The notes under the pieces are model-generated. The model was not told where the DNA came from, did not search any database, and saw nothing but the letters and a program-made list of their open reading frames with translations. Made by a program: the position numbers and the translations under genes. A DNA stretch of 64,000 bases from Capitulum mitella (lineage: Eukaryota; Arthropoda; Thecostraca; Pollicipedomorpha; Pollicipedidae), in contig CP099840.1 in assembly GCA_030062745.1 (NCBI GenBank), positions 35,095,101 through 35,159,100 on the forward strand. Direction: 5' to 3'. How positions within the stretch are numbered: the first letter of the stretch is position 1; each line of letters starts with the position of its first letter. Positions 31,901-37,209 of the stretch are shown here, one piece after another.

Positions 31901-34817
31901 ACTGATATTTGGTCTTTCGACCACCCCTGACGACCACCTTGCAACACATGTAAAAGGAAAAAGATAGAAACCGTAGTCTAAACATAACTGAAAAACGCGA
32001 CTATCACTAGTTTACATATCCCGACCCATGGTGAGCAGGTCAGCTGTTGTTTCTGCCAAAAGATGGATGTGATCTCACATACGAGTACTGAAAACCTCCG
32101 GACAGCTGGCTTTCGCCGTTTAGAAGATCCGATGAATAAGCCATGGTTTAACCGTGGTTTTCCCCTCCCTTTCCTGCAGGACTGCAAGAGAGGCAAAAAG
32201 GACCCAGGAACTCGTGGCTTAACGGACCAGCATGTAGTCAAAAGCCTTTATTTCCGAAACACTCGTTTCGGGAGCAAGAATAGACCGAACTCAAGTGGCC
32301 TCAAAAACCTAAAGCCGTACGAAATAATTCCATTTGTTTTTCGTTCTGGAAGAATTTTCGTCCTTATTATTCGAGACTTTCTGATAACGGGCAACCGGTT
32401 ACGCGATTCTCATCCTTACTGAGGCGTCTGGCCCGTCAAGTGTCTGTGTCGATGCCATAAATTCGACAGAAACATATTCGGGCCGGGCTAACAACTGCAA
32501 GGACTGGTAGAATCAAGGTCACGTGTAACAAATTAAGCCTGAAGAAATGCCCCGTAGTGTCCGTAAATGAGCCCAAAGTGAAGGGAAATTGCCGCTGTAA
32601 TGGGATTGCCATAATGGGATTACTGCAGTTTACTCGCATCTAAATTATGGTAGAAAAGCGCCTTATGCTGATTACAAGTGTTCCATACTGATACAGATAC
32701 TACGTTTGAAAACTCATTCCCATCGCAGTGCATGTCTCAAGTCTTGACATGCAATATATATGTAATGGAACAGTCGTCTCACGACAAAAGGCAATACGAG
32801 TAACTCATTATGAAGCAAGCTATTGTGTTAAATGAAATACAAAAACTTTCAAATCCAAGGAAATTTACCCAGGTTTCTTACAAAATTGTCAGCTGGAAAG
32901 ACAATGAAACGATTATTTTGCATATCTCATCAGAGCGATGGCACGCGTTTAGGGCGCACTGTTTTTTTCAAGCACAGTGGTGCGCTTCGCGTTACAGTAA
33001 CCCTTTCAGAATGCATACGCAATGCAATATGCAATACGCCCTCAGCTGATATTGGATTGGTGGAAATTTTGGTAATTTTAGTACTTTTTTGTATTTCATT
33101 TAAAACGGAAAATCAATGCGCTGGAATGTGTCAAAAATGAGGCGGATAATTTTTCGGAACAGTCATCTATAAAATTTAGTCTTTTTAATACTAAATGTAT
33201 AATCTACATCAAATCCTTATTTGTTTCACAAAGCTTGATACTTGCATTTTCAATATATCCATTTTATTAATTTATTTATCTATTCAATACTTAATATTTA
33301 ATTTAATAGTCCGACATCTACTGTGAATACTTGCTTTTACCGAAAACATACGTGTGTCTAATCTTTCTGTAATACTCACCATTACCATTCCAATCTGGTA
33401 TGAAAAGAAAACCATAGCGAGAAACCCATTAGGAATGTAACATCGCATTTTAGGGTCTTCATGACAACAGAACATTCAGCTTAGTCTCAGACTGAGCAAG
33501 TTAAAAAGATACAGTTATATATCAGAATATTTTAAATGGTGTTAGTTACGATGCCTGTAGGCAAAGATTCTGAAAGTGGTGCCGGTCAAAAGCAAGGTCA
33601 TATGTCATGTTCTAACTAAATTTATCCCGAGTGTACGTAGGTATCCTAGGGCTGAATTCACATGTGGCTGACTTTGGGATTAGGCTTCAAGCCAAACTGA
33701 GCTTGTTCCGTTGATGCTGACCTTGTTACTCGGGTGCTTCAAAAATGTGGAACGCTCTTCTACGTTCAGCGAACCTAATGTTGCTAGAGTATCTTCATTG
33801 CGCCATGCAACTCCAACCGTCTTTGTGATCAGCAGCGCAAACCGATTGAAATGCCCAGTTGTACACTGAATAACTCATCCAACTTTGATCCTGTCGCAGG
33901 CAAGAATTTCGCAAGTGTCTGTCATAATTTCGAACTCCCTGCGATGGGTTGGCTAAGCCACAGACAGAAAAGGCCCCACTTTCGTCGGTCCTTGCTCGCG
34001 ACACCGGGTTCGCATAGTCCGAAGACTTGCCACTACAGACCACGATTTTATTTGTTACTAAGTCTGAGGAAAATGGCATGAGCGTGCGACCAATGGTTAC
34101 CGAGATACCGGCTCCGAAAGCGAACGGTTTGGCTATATCGTGGCTGTTTAACACCTAATTTAGAAAAGCCCTTTTTCGAAGAAGTACCTTCGCCTGCTTG
34201 GAGATGACTAAAAATTTCAAGGGAAAAGTTCAAAGGTTTGGCATAAAGGTAGTGCTATCAAGGCAATATATTTGCCTTTCATTTACAAGATATATTTCGG
34301 AAAGGATTTTGGTTAATGCAAAGAAGCTTACAATGTATTATACCTTTTCCAGGGAAAATTAAGCCTGAAAGATGGCGAAAATATCGGGCGTTCTTGGTCA
34401 CGCTAGGACTGAAACCATGAACAATTATGGCGTTGGCACAACATGGTCTATGCGAGGAATCGTATTGTCCAGTAAATTTCTTTAATACGTTTCTGGGTTT
34501 GCAATTACGCTATGCTTCTTAAAATGTGGCAAAGTGAACATTTTTCGGCCTTTTTTAATGTTATGCCCTCGTTTTTCTAGGAGATGTCATAATGATGGTT
34601 GCAATCATAGCAAAAAATGACGAAATTTAGAAAATCACAACCTTTTTCAGGGTCTGGGTCGGAGTTGCTGAAACAAACAGATTTCAGATCTGATCTCGAG
34701 TTTCCAAGTTTCTTCATAAAATAGTACAACTTGAAAATGGCTCCGACAAGTCACTGCCGCTTTCCGACACTGCATTCACTGGGGAGACTCACCCAGGAGG
34801 CCCACCAGCGGCGCCAT
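1..34817 (-). CDS. Multidomain secreted lectin: FReD - CCP - CTLD - CTLD - CCP(n) (whole gene, 3' partial)
   Basis: Spliced gene of 23 recognisable coding exons; the ATG is at 34817 and the gene leaves the window at base 1. Concatenated exons give about 1300 residues: signal peptide (1-25), fibrinogen-related domain (about 28-242), CCP module (about 245-328), two C-type lectin-like domains (about 330-470 and 472-603), then at least eleven CCP modules. Every splice border read is GT-AG, and donor and acceptor phases match at each junction; only the exon 15/16 border is uncertain. No transmembrane segment is seen, but the C-terminus is missing. By family knowledge such ectodomains bind glycans or partner proteins at the cell surface or in hemolymph; an adhesion or immune-recognition role is inference. 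The CTLD plus CCP stalk resembles selectins and insect Furrowed, but an N-terminal fibrinogen domain is not part of those. An exon 16 frame break may be an assembly error. Confidence 0.85.
134..626. other. Intron 22 of the lectin gene
   Basis: Ordinary AT/GC-mixed intron with a poly-C run near 556-568. I see no further gene or RNA in it. Confidence 0.6.
627..809 (-). CDS. Lectin gene exon 22: CCP module 11
   Basis: Phase 1 entry (GTTTCAG), phase 1 exit (C|GTGAGC), 183 bases. The module reads CIGDPAEPGASQNRTGE, ALLYICTDSMT, TMKCKASGWSRPPASCD, with all CCP landmarks and one N-glycosylation sequon (NRT). Confidence 0.86.
1120..1299 (-). CDS. Lectin gene exon 21: CCP module 10
   Basis: Phase 1 entry (CCGACAG), phase 1 exit (A|GTGAGC), 180 bases. 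The module reads CRWPPQPEPGSRI, TTRYVCRPGMQ, ELVCTETGWTGEHALNCD, a complete four-cysteine CCP with its Trp. TETGW is shared with exon 18, a sign of module duplication. Confidence 0.87.
1300..1850. other. Intron 20 of the lectin gene
   Basis: Intronic sequence between CCP modules 9 and 10. No recognisable repeat or gene seen. Confidence 0.6.
1851..2030 (-). CDS. Lectin gene exon 20: CCP module 9
   Basis: Phase 1 entry (CCCGCAG), phase 1 exit (T|GTGAGT), 180 bases. The module reads CTAAPPPPASGM, AATYQCSDASQL, RLACSPTGWDGCVPECD, with the Trp two residues before a paired Cys. Confidence 0.84.
2500..2990. repeat. G-rich irregular minisatellite in intron 19
   Basis: A motif close to GACTGTCGGCGGAGGGCGG recurs about twenty times with spacer changes on the plus strand, giving strong G/C strand asymmetry. 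The ORFs running through it on the plus strand are repeat artefacts. It ends just before exon 19. Confidence 0.85.
3012..3197 (-). CDS. Lectin gene exon 19: CCP module 8
   Basis: Phase 1 entry (GGTTCAG), phase 1 exit (G|GTGAGG), 186 bases. Cys1 is created across the splice (T|GC). It then reads PELRHLPDGTMTWDYDG, VVTLTCSSDL, TVACGSGGWNDTDVQSC. All CCP cysteines and the Trp are in place. The following intron holds a dense G-rich minisatellite. Confidence 0.85.
3455..3530. repeat. 21-bp tandem repeat, about 3.6 copies
   Basis: ATATGCATAGAAGGAATTAT recurs at 3455, 3476, 3497 and 3518, lying in intron 18 of the lectin gene. The ATGCAT core is palindromic. Confidence 0.9.
3862..4053 (-). CDS. Lectin gene exon 18: CCP module 7
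   Basis: Phase 1 entry (GTTGCAG), phase 1 exit (T|GTACGC), 192 bases. Cysteines: ECLHPPDG, IVFRCVDGL, TSVCTETGW, then SHCDQEIHC, so one cysteine beyond the usual four. The last base (T) pairs with the first two bases of exon 19 (GC) to make the Cys1 codon of the next module, so the phase is confirmed by the domain. Confidence 0.84.
4360..4795. repeat. Degenerate short tandem repeat in intron 17
   Basis: Degenerate repeats built on AGTGACAGTCACAGGCCCC and variants fill this intron and end in a poly-C run beside the exon 17 donor. No gene seen. Confidence 0.65.
4797..4988 (-). CDS. Lectin gene exon 17: CCP module 6
   Basis: Phase 1 entry (GTCGGCAG), phase 1 exit at a less common donor (C|GTCAGT), 192 bases. 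The module reads DCAGSPPNVTGLTTIASNW, VAHYSCAAGL, QNFTCGGGGWQGELLPC. It holds all four cysteines, the Trp and two N-glycosylation sequons (NVT, NWT). A poly-G tract (poly-C on the plus strand) follows the donor. Confidence 0.85.
4989..6020. other. Intron 16 of the lectin gene
   Basis: About 1 kb without recognisable coding modules. The left third is GC-rich and the right side AT-rich. ORFs present here lack domain or splice support. Confidence 0.5.
6021..6218 (-). CDS. Lectin gene exon 16: CCP module 5 with a frame break
   Basis: The exit is clear (C|GTACGG, phase 1). The 3' part encodes STNASEVQSLGALLQLSC, then AICLPSGWQLC and FVNCT, a good CCP end. The 5' part that matches the module start (CAPLELNNTGL) lies in another frame. 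The two frames meet at about 6166-6180, as if one base were missing or two were extra. The entry acceptor is 6218 or 6234, both phase 0 for the 5' frame. An extra Cys (WQLC) is present, as in exon 18. Confidence 0.65.
6689..6906 (-). CDS. Lectin gene exon 15: CCP module 4 (3' border uncertain)
   Basis: Phase 1 entry (TGTTTCAG). The module reads DCMMPPLVPDE, VVTYRCLPGL, NQTCTVDGWVNG and DQC, with the Trp correctly placed. Two donors are possible. The one used here (AGC|GTGATC) leaves phase 0, which matches the only acceptors before exon 16. The other, at 6706 (T|GTCTGA), leaves phase 1 but cuts inside the Cys4 codon. The module itself is secure; the exit site is not. Confidence 0.75.
6930..7117. 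repeat. (TA)n microsatellite, hAT target site
   Basis: Two AT tracts (about 7030-7050 and 7070-7117) flank a short inverted sequence. The second tract abuts the hAT element start; the same TATATATA follows the element end at 10811, consistent with an 8-bp target duplication, although the simple-repeat context makes this hard to prove. Confidence 0.8.
7118..10810 (+). mobile_element. hAT-superfamily DNA transposon, decayed, about 3.7 kb
   Basis: Terminal inverted repeats: the left end starts CATAGGTGGGCA and the right end finishes TGCCCACCTATG, flanked on both sides by TATATATA. Subterminal regions are packed with CCGTTACT on the left and AGTAACGG on the right, the short subterminal transposase-site arrays typical of many hAT elements. 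Inside, at 7846, lies a broken BED-type zinc finger ORF. The rest carries no intact transposase, and 8.8-9.7 kb seems to hold nested remnants related to the TTAA element family (a GGGAATAGGG end before TTAA at about 9608). It sits in intron 14 of the lectin gene. Confidence 0.82.
7846..8118 (+). pseudogene. BED zinc-finger N-terminal part of hAT transposase, frameshifted
   Basis: The ORF opens MSHQSVFTPPLEVENLDSES, has an acidic linker, then FEFKEERKNVIFTCVLC, the aromatic lead and C-x-x-C of a BED finger. The reading frame stops at 8077-8079. The expected zinc-binding H-x(4)-H part (AHIKRKH) follows directly in another frame up to a GTGAGA donor-like site at about 8120. So one base has been lost or gained, and the finger is broken. 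No downstream catalytic or dimerisation domain was recognised. Confidence 0.72.
11622..11807 (-). CDS. Lectin gene exon 14: CCP-like module 3
   Basis: Phase 1 entry (CCCGGCAG), phase 1 exit (C|GTGAGT), 186 bases (62 codons). The cysteines are ACDLSN, IVFHCRTQL, QATNCDHQ and MLPCD. The usual Trp near Cys4 is missing. The next intron downstream is the one carrying the hAT element. Confidence 0.75.
11808..13199. other. Intron 13 of the lectin gene, with an 84-bp tandem duplication
   Basis: No coding module found. At about 12881-13050 an 84-bp unit is present twice (the CCGTACC-ATTCTTG motif at 12891 and 12975). Near 12332 a sequence like TTAACCATTTCCCCGTGAGG resembles a degraded end of the TTAA element family. 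Confidence 0.6.
13200..13457 (-). CDS. Lectin gene exon 13: CCP-like module 2, enlarged
   Basis: Phase 1 entry (CCTGCAG), phase 1 exit (G|GTAGGT), 258 bases. The four cysteines are YCSVRYDQ, VRLSCPSGYN, VVWCRGFKLGW and RQLDC. The Trp follows Cys3 as in CCP modules, but the Trp-to-Cys4 loop is about 18 residues long, so the exon is roughly 25 codons longer than its neighbours. It directly follows the second lectin domain. Confidence 0.75.
13458..15718. other. Intron 12 of the lectin gene
   Basis: About 2.3 kb. A 199-codon minus-strand ORF (13613-14212) has no domain, start context or splice support and is treated as chance. An AT-rich patch at 14770-14840 contains repeated AATTAT/CATGAATTAT words. 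Otherwise nothing recognised. Confidence 0.5.
15719..15918 (-). CDS. Lectin gene exon 12: C-type lectin-like domain 2, C-terminal half
   Basis: Phase 2 entry (TGCCGGCAG), phase 1 exit (T|GTGAGC). Residues HGVFWAHGGALLPPTAFV correspond to the W-x-x-G core, followed by MQECAALSATDATKLEPIDC and GVICQTPG, the conserved C ... C-x(n)-[FV]-I-C end. No EPN/QPD or WND motif is present. This half joins in phase to exon 13. Confidence 0.83.
16310..16505 (-). CDS. Lectin gene exon 11: C-type lectin-like domain 2, N-terminal half
   Basis: Phase 1 entry (CTTTCAG), phase 2 exit (AA|GTACGT). It encodes DCRDGAVFHKGFCFTHATLA, with the paired opening cysteines of a long-form C-type lectin domain, then IYACRPLGASPANFSEDLV (the alpha-2/C-x-x-x-G-x-x-[LP]-A region) and VGAYK. 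It has the same phase pattern (1 then 2) as exon 9, suggesting the two lectin domains arose by duplication. Confidence 0.83.
16506..18616. other. Intron 10 of the lectin gene
   Basis: Separates the two lectin domains. At 17303 a CTAACCCTATTCCTGC sequence followed by a poly-G run looks like a degraded end of the TTAA element family seen at 24.7 and 29.5 kb. No coding module recognised. Confidence 0.5.
18617..18801 (-). CDS. Lectin gene exon 10: C-type lectin-like domain 1, C-terminal half
   Basis: Phase 2 entry (ACCTCCAG), phase 1 exit (G|GTGAGA). It ends with PNCLHLQYDANEM ... SHCRTEESRGD ... HYICMTN, matching the family's C-(x)n-C-x(n)-[FY]-I-C close. Neither EPN nor QPD is present, and the WND motif is missing, so a canonical Ca2+-dependent sugar site is not expected. 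Confidence 0.8.
19172..19412 (-). CDS. Lectin gene exon 9: C-type lectin-like domain 1, N-terminal half
   Basis: Phase 1 entry (GACTCCAG), phase 2 exit (TC|GTGAGT). It starts with RCPEGYSLYTRD, the C-x-x-G-[WY]-x-x-[YF] opening of a C-type lectin fold, and continues through VTCLSPPSSD, GLVQAAGRCGERDEQLLDF and AFIGDVDTSQRYI. The last stretch corresponds to the [FY]-[IW]-[IL]-G strand. The next exon, entered in phase 2, supplies the C-terminal half. Confidence 0.82.
20270..20760. repeat. Degenerate GAATC/GATTC-rich repeat
   Basis: Dense variants of GAATCGATTC and TGAATCAGAATCG on both strands. Related strings recur at 53.73-53.83 kb and 55.25-55.37 kb, so this is a dispersed repeat family of unknown class. 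It lies in intron 8 (19413-21275), in which nothing else was recognised. Confidence 0.6.
21276..21405 (-). CDS. Lectin gene exon 8: second half of CCP/sushi module 1
   Basis: Phase 0 entry (TTTTCCAG), phase 1 exit (C|GTAAGT). It encodes the third and fourth module cysteines (ATFSCSLDSG ... LLAGNPCM). The usual Trp between Cys3 and Cys4 is absent, so this is a divergent CCP. No long ORF marks this exon; it was found by following phases and splice signals between exons 7 and 9. Confidence 0.68.
21440..21612 (-). repeat. Dispersed repeat, copy A
   Basis: Contains GGGTGCGGGAAGCGCGGG, GGGCGTTGACTGGAAAAAGC, a poly-C run and GTGGAGGAGTTCCCGCGCCC. The same order of motifs occurs in inverted orientation at 55998-56190 (CTCCAGTCAACGCCCATAG there). 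It is a short non-autonomous element of unknown type. Confidence 0.65.
22120..22247 (-). CDS. Lectin gene exon 7: first half of CCP/sushi module 1
   Basis: Phase 1 entry (GTCCACAG), phase 0 exit (ATG|GTAAGT). It encodes the first two cysteines of a CCP-like module (ACSDMQ ... FKISCKDQSM). Unlike the later CCP modules, this one is split over two exons and joins in frame to exon 8. Confidence 0.72.
22577..22694 (-). CDS. Lectin gene exon 6: end of fibrinogen-related domain
   Basis: Phase 0 entry (CTGCCGCAG), phase 1 exit (G|GTACGA). It begins GPFLTLPLDGSNHRGGSF and ends LPVELKAVSLKLRADTS, matching the C-terminal W-x(4)-[YW]-x-LK-x-[VAT]-x-[MI]-K-[IL]-R-P of fibrinogen-related domains. An alternative acceptor about 48 bases further downstream exists, but it would break the phase match with exon 5. 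Confidence 0.78.
22695..24478. other. Intron 5 of the lectin gene
   Basis: Non-coding as far as I can see. Poly-G/C runs occur near 23050-23062, 23228-23240 and 23479-23492. Several flanking phrases resemble the dispersed repeats of this window, but I could not define element ends. Confidence 0.5.
24479..24582 (-). CDS. Lectin gene exon 5: fibrinogen-related domain, P-subdomain cysteine loop
   Basis: Phase 1 entry (TGTTTCAG acceptor), phase 0 exit (CAG|GTAGCT). It encodes GDGNLDALDTAVYSDSC and CTPTVWFAPPGTC. The two cysteines flank a VWF core and align with the conserved C-A-x(n)-GGWWY-x-x-C loop that closes the ligand-binding pocket of fibrinogen-related domains. The usual WW is degenerate, and a canonical D-x-D calcium site is not obvious, so ligand choice may differ from ficolins and tachylectins. 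Confidence 0.75.
24708..25925 (-). mobile_element. piggyBac-like non-autonomous element, copy 2 (about 1.2 kb)
   Basis: Ends: CCCTATTTCCGGGAGGG on the left, preceded by TTGA (from TTAA), and CCCTCCGGGAACAGGG on the right, followed by TTAA at 25926. Internal sequence matches copy 1 (29552-30764) in reverse orientation, including the CGCAACAAACGGCAATCG-type motif near the poly-G end. There is no transposase ORF. TTAA duplication plus CCC...GGG ends are the marks of the piggyBac superfamily. It lies in intron 4 of the lectin gene. Confidence 0.8.
26252..27592 (+). mobile_element. piggyBac-like element, copy 3, degraded and rearranged
   Basis: Starts CCCTATTCCCGC and ends near CCTTCCGGAATTGAGTTGA, a worn version of the TIR and TTAA. 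Near the start the element head appears twice in a row (an AGAGACCTAAAGAACTATCC-type string, then AGAGATCTCAAGAGCTACCC about 130 bases later). The body otherwise follows copy 1 in the same orientation. With copy 2 it fills most of intron 4. Confidence 0.68.
27730..27891 (-). CDS. Lectin gene exon 4: fibrinogen-related domain, middle
   Basis: Phase 1 entry (CCCGCAG acceptor), phase 1 exit (G|GTTAGC). It encodes GNANLRRIVDANSIRLKVDV followed by a Y-F-S-V-F-D-G-F segment and ISYRYGTAG. These correspond to the family's GN-x-x-[LI]-x-x-[LI]-T ... LR-[VI]-x-[LMV], the 'A-x-Y-x-x-F' strand, and the Y-x-GTAGD turn. Phases agree with exons 3 and 5. Confidence 0.87.
28369..28543 (-). CDS. Lectin gene exon 3: fibrinogen-related domain, core N-terminal part
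   Basis: Phase 0 entry after GCGGCAG, phase 1 exit (G|GTGAGA). The translation carries VFCHMDSGRWTEVFRRGED, equivalent to the family's [VI]-[YF]-C-[DH]-M ... GGW-T-V-x-Q-R-R-x-D, and ends in GFGDREAGEFYVG, equivalent to GFG-x-GEFWLG. The loop between these motifs is Pro-rich and unusual. The joined protein reads through exon 2 into exon 3 without a gap against the fibrinogen domain pattern, which supports both splice sites. Confidence 0.88.
28860..28925. repeat. (TA)n microsatellite
   Basis: Uninterrupted TA dinucleotides over about 55 bases, just inside the intron that follows exon 2. The ORFs reading Ile-Tyr repeats through it are artefacts. Confidence 0.95.
28947..29089 (-). CDS. Lectin gene exon 2: end of signal peptide and start of fibrinogen-related domain
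   Basis: Phase 1 entry, phase 0 exit (AAT|GTAAGT). It completes the signal peptide and then encodes the N-terminal strand of a fibrinogen C-terminal domain. The key string is CDELDEGFNVSGVYVMQ, matching the family pattern C-x-[ED]-[IL]-x(2)-G-x(2)-SGVY-x-[IL]-x. Two cysteines (C-R-G-V-V-L-C) sit at the domain start. The downstream intron begins almost at once with a (TA)n tract. Confidence 0.85.
29552..30764 (+). mobile_element. piggyBac-like non-autonomous element, copy 1 (1213 bp, best preserved)
   Basis: Flanked by TTAA on both sides (29548-29551 and 30765-30768). The left end is CCCTATTCCCGGAGGG and the right end CTGCCGGGAATAGGG, sharing a 12-bp terminal inverted repeat CCCTATTCCCGG. There is a poly-G tract about 50 bases inside the left end and a matching C-run inside the right end. 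No ORF of size; a MITE-like derivative. Inserted in intron 1 of the lectin gene. Confidence 0.85.
30769..34792. other. Remainder of intron 1 of the lectin gene
   Basis: AT-rich, non-coding as far as I can see. Plus- and minus-strand ORFs here are short and lack domains. Confidence 0.5.
34793..34817 (-). CDS. Lectin gene exon 1: start codon and first half of signal peptide
   Basis: Short coding exon of eight codons plus one base (MAPLVGLL), ending at a strong donor (G|GTGAGT). Joined in phase 1 to exon 2 it gives MAPLVGLLAALLAAAAEAD, a textbook signal peptide with a hydrophobic Leu/Ala core and a likely cut after AEA. An in-frame upstream ATG near 34979 would give a long Arg-rich leader and is less likely. 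The 5' UTR probably lies in the GC-rich stretch 34818-35000. No TATA box was identified. Confidence 0.75.
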
Positions 34818-35180
34818 GCCGAAGCTGTCGGCTCCCGACTGCACCAGCCAGCCCGCCAGCCACAGCGCTCCAGCCGCGGCCCCTGGCGGTCGGCGCCAAC
34901 TCCAGCGGGGCGCGTCGCCCCGGCTACTCGACTGGACCCCGCGGCCACGGCGCACCAGCGCGAGCGTGACTGCATGCACGTAGAGCCTCGGAAACGATGG
35001 CGGGTGGCGGCCGCAGTCGATTTTCCGCTGAATAACCGTCCCCCTCCGCCCTGTAAGGCCCTGGTCAAGGCTGCATAAACGCAGTCGTCAGGTTGGCTGC
35101 GCGGCGTGCCCCCCCCCCCCCCCCCCCCCGCCACGCAGCTTAACCGACCTGGCGGAAAGCGATGGTAGGCTCGCACACGA
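34818..35180 (-). promoter_or_regulatory. Probable 5' UTR and promoter region of the lectin gene
   Basis: The stretch upstream of the ATG at 34817 turns GC-rich and CpG-rich to about 35090, then carries a poly-C run of about 20 bases (near 35109-35130). This position fits a CpG-rich core promoter or 5' UTR. No TATA box or initiator could be assigned, so this rests on position and composition. Confidence 0.4.
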
Positions 35181-37200
35181 TCCCCTGCAACCCCACCAGC
35201 GGCTTAACGTCCACGAAGTAAGCCGGATTTAGATAACCACTAAGACTGATTGACGGTTTACCGACGCAGGGTCACGTCCGTAAATTTGGATGGATTTAAG
35301 GATAAAATCGAATGGAATTTCATGTTACGAAGTGAACGGAAATCGATAAACCACTCAGTTTCGTCAATGTCGGTTCAGGTTTGACTAATATTAGGTACAC
35401 CCACAAGCAGTAAGGTTATGACGAGCCAAAACAAGCTCGGTGATGCGTTTTTATCGGTGAGCCAGGCCAGTCCCGTACCACCTTACCCTCGCCGGACCGG
35501 CCTTTGAATCCACCTTCACTGGCCCCCCAACATCTCGAGAGCTATAGTCGCACAGAAAAAGTAAAACCACCGCAGAAAAGCTTTTGCTAAACTAAAAGAA
35601 AGCACGAAGATTCAGCCCAATCAGTTTCCTCACTAGAGGTTATCTTATGTAAATTTTCCTGCTTGCATCTCCGGCAGGACGCTTTAATAATCAAGCTGTT
35701 TAAGTAATTCAAAGAGGTTAGAAATGAGAAGGAAGGTCCGAGTTGTCTATTTCGGTGCAGCAAAATTTCGCCTGGGGTCAAATTTGGCCATTTCAAGCGA
35801 AACGGTCTATTTTACTTCTCAAAAAGATATCATCGAACATCAAAAACGGTAGTGCTACACATTGACAAATGCCACCATTTGCCCATGTGAAACGAAAAAA
35901 AAATCTAAAAAAGAAAGTGGCGAGCAGATAAGAAAGATTCTGGAAGTCGCGCATATAGCCACCAGAGGCACGTTTAATTCTAGAAGTTTCGTGACTTGGG
36001 CGTCACTGGCAGCGCAACTAACCGTAGGAGTGTCTTAGTTGATAGCGCACATGATTTTTTTCAGGCTAGGTCAAATAATTCATGGCGGATATCTGCTTTG
36101 GGACTTTCTTTCTACCTCTCCAATTGCTTTCCACTATGAAGTGATCAAGTCACCGTGCTGTCGAAGCATATGAAGTATATATAACATAATTTGAATTTTG
36201 CTTGTCGCCTTGATCCATGTATGTCTCTGAAGCACTTATGACTACTGTACACAAACACTGTAAACTGATGCATTTCAGTCGGCCGCTGGTTTTAAAATTC
36301 GCTACAAAACGTGACTTCACCCCAAATCACGGGTCAAAAGGTAAATTTACATATGCAGCGGATGTGAGCAGCACTAGAGCGTGTATTCAGACAAAAAAAA
36401 AACACCGAACTAGGCCCACAGCCTCAAACAATAGCCTAAAAAAGGCAGAAAGTTTAGCTGACCTGAGGACACTGACCATGGCATTTCGGAGAAAAACGAA
36501 ATAGCGGAACTGTTGCATCTGTCCTATTCTGCCAATGTAGCAAGTTTTATGTTCACGATTAACTTCACAAGAAGTTATGGCACTACTTTTTTGGGGAGCA
36601 TGATCTTATTTGGCCTATCCTGTGTCAGTGATCTGAGGTGACCTCAATCAGAAAGAAAAATGATGAAATGCGCAAAAGGGTGCATAAAAAGGTATCCCAA
36701 GTTTCATGTTTTACGCCTCTTCGTTTCCGGCCGTTTTCAAAAAGGCGGAGAGGGGTCTCATCAGGCCCCCCTTGCTCGGTGAGGGTTGCCAGAATGAAAC
36801 GTCCTGTCTAGCTACAGCGACACACACTTATATGGATAATCGCCATCTATCGTAGGTATAATCACCATTTTGCCCTGCCATCTAAGAGTAAACACCATCA
36901 GTCGTAATCACCATCTGGAAAGAACACTCTGCAAAGAAGTGCAATTAAGATGGTTGGAAAATAATTGCGTACGAAAAAGTCATTTAGATGTCCCGAATGG
37001 CATGATTCTGGAAAGGCCTGACAAGCATGTGACGATTTATAAGTTAGCTCTTGGTCATGGTTGGGTATTCGGCGTAGCGTAAGGGTCATTGCACGTCAGA
37101 TCGCACAAGACTGGATACTTTTGGACAGACCCCTTTTAATTTTAGTGAAATTTGGTAGGCTCGTAGCACCTAAGGAAAGATAGACATCCGCCAGCTTTTA
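35181..37200. other. Intergenic region
   Basis: AT-rich sequence between the lectin gene and the palindrome. No gene, RNA or clear element recognised. Confidence 0.5.
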
Positions 37201-37209
37201 GCCCTGGAT

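Noticed and set aside
34731-35078. Plus-strand ORF over the lectin gene start
   Set aside because: Antisense shadow of the GC-rich exon 1 and 5' UTR; the minus-strand signal peptide and donor explain the composition.
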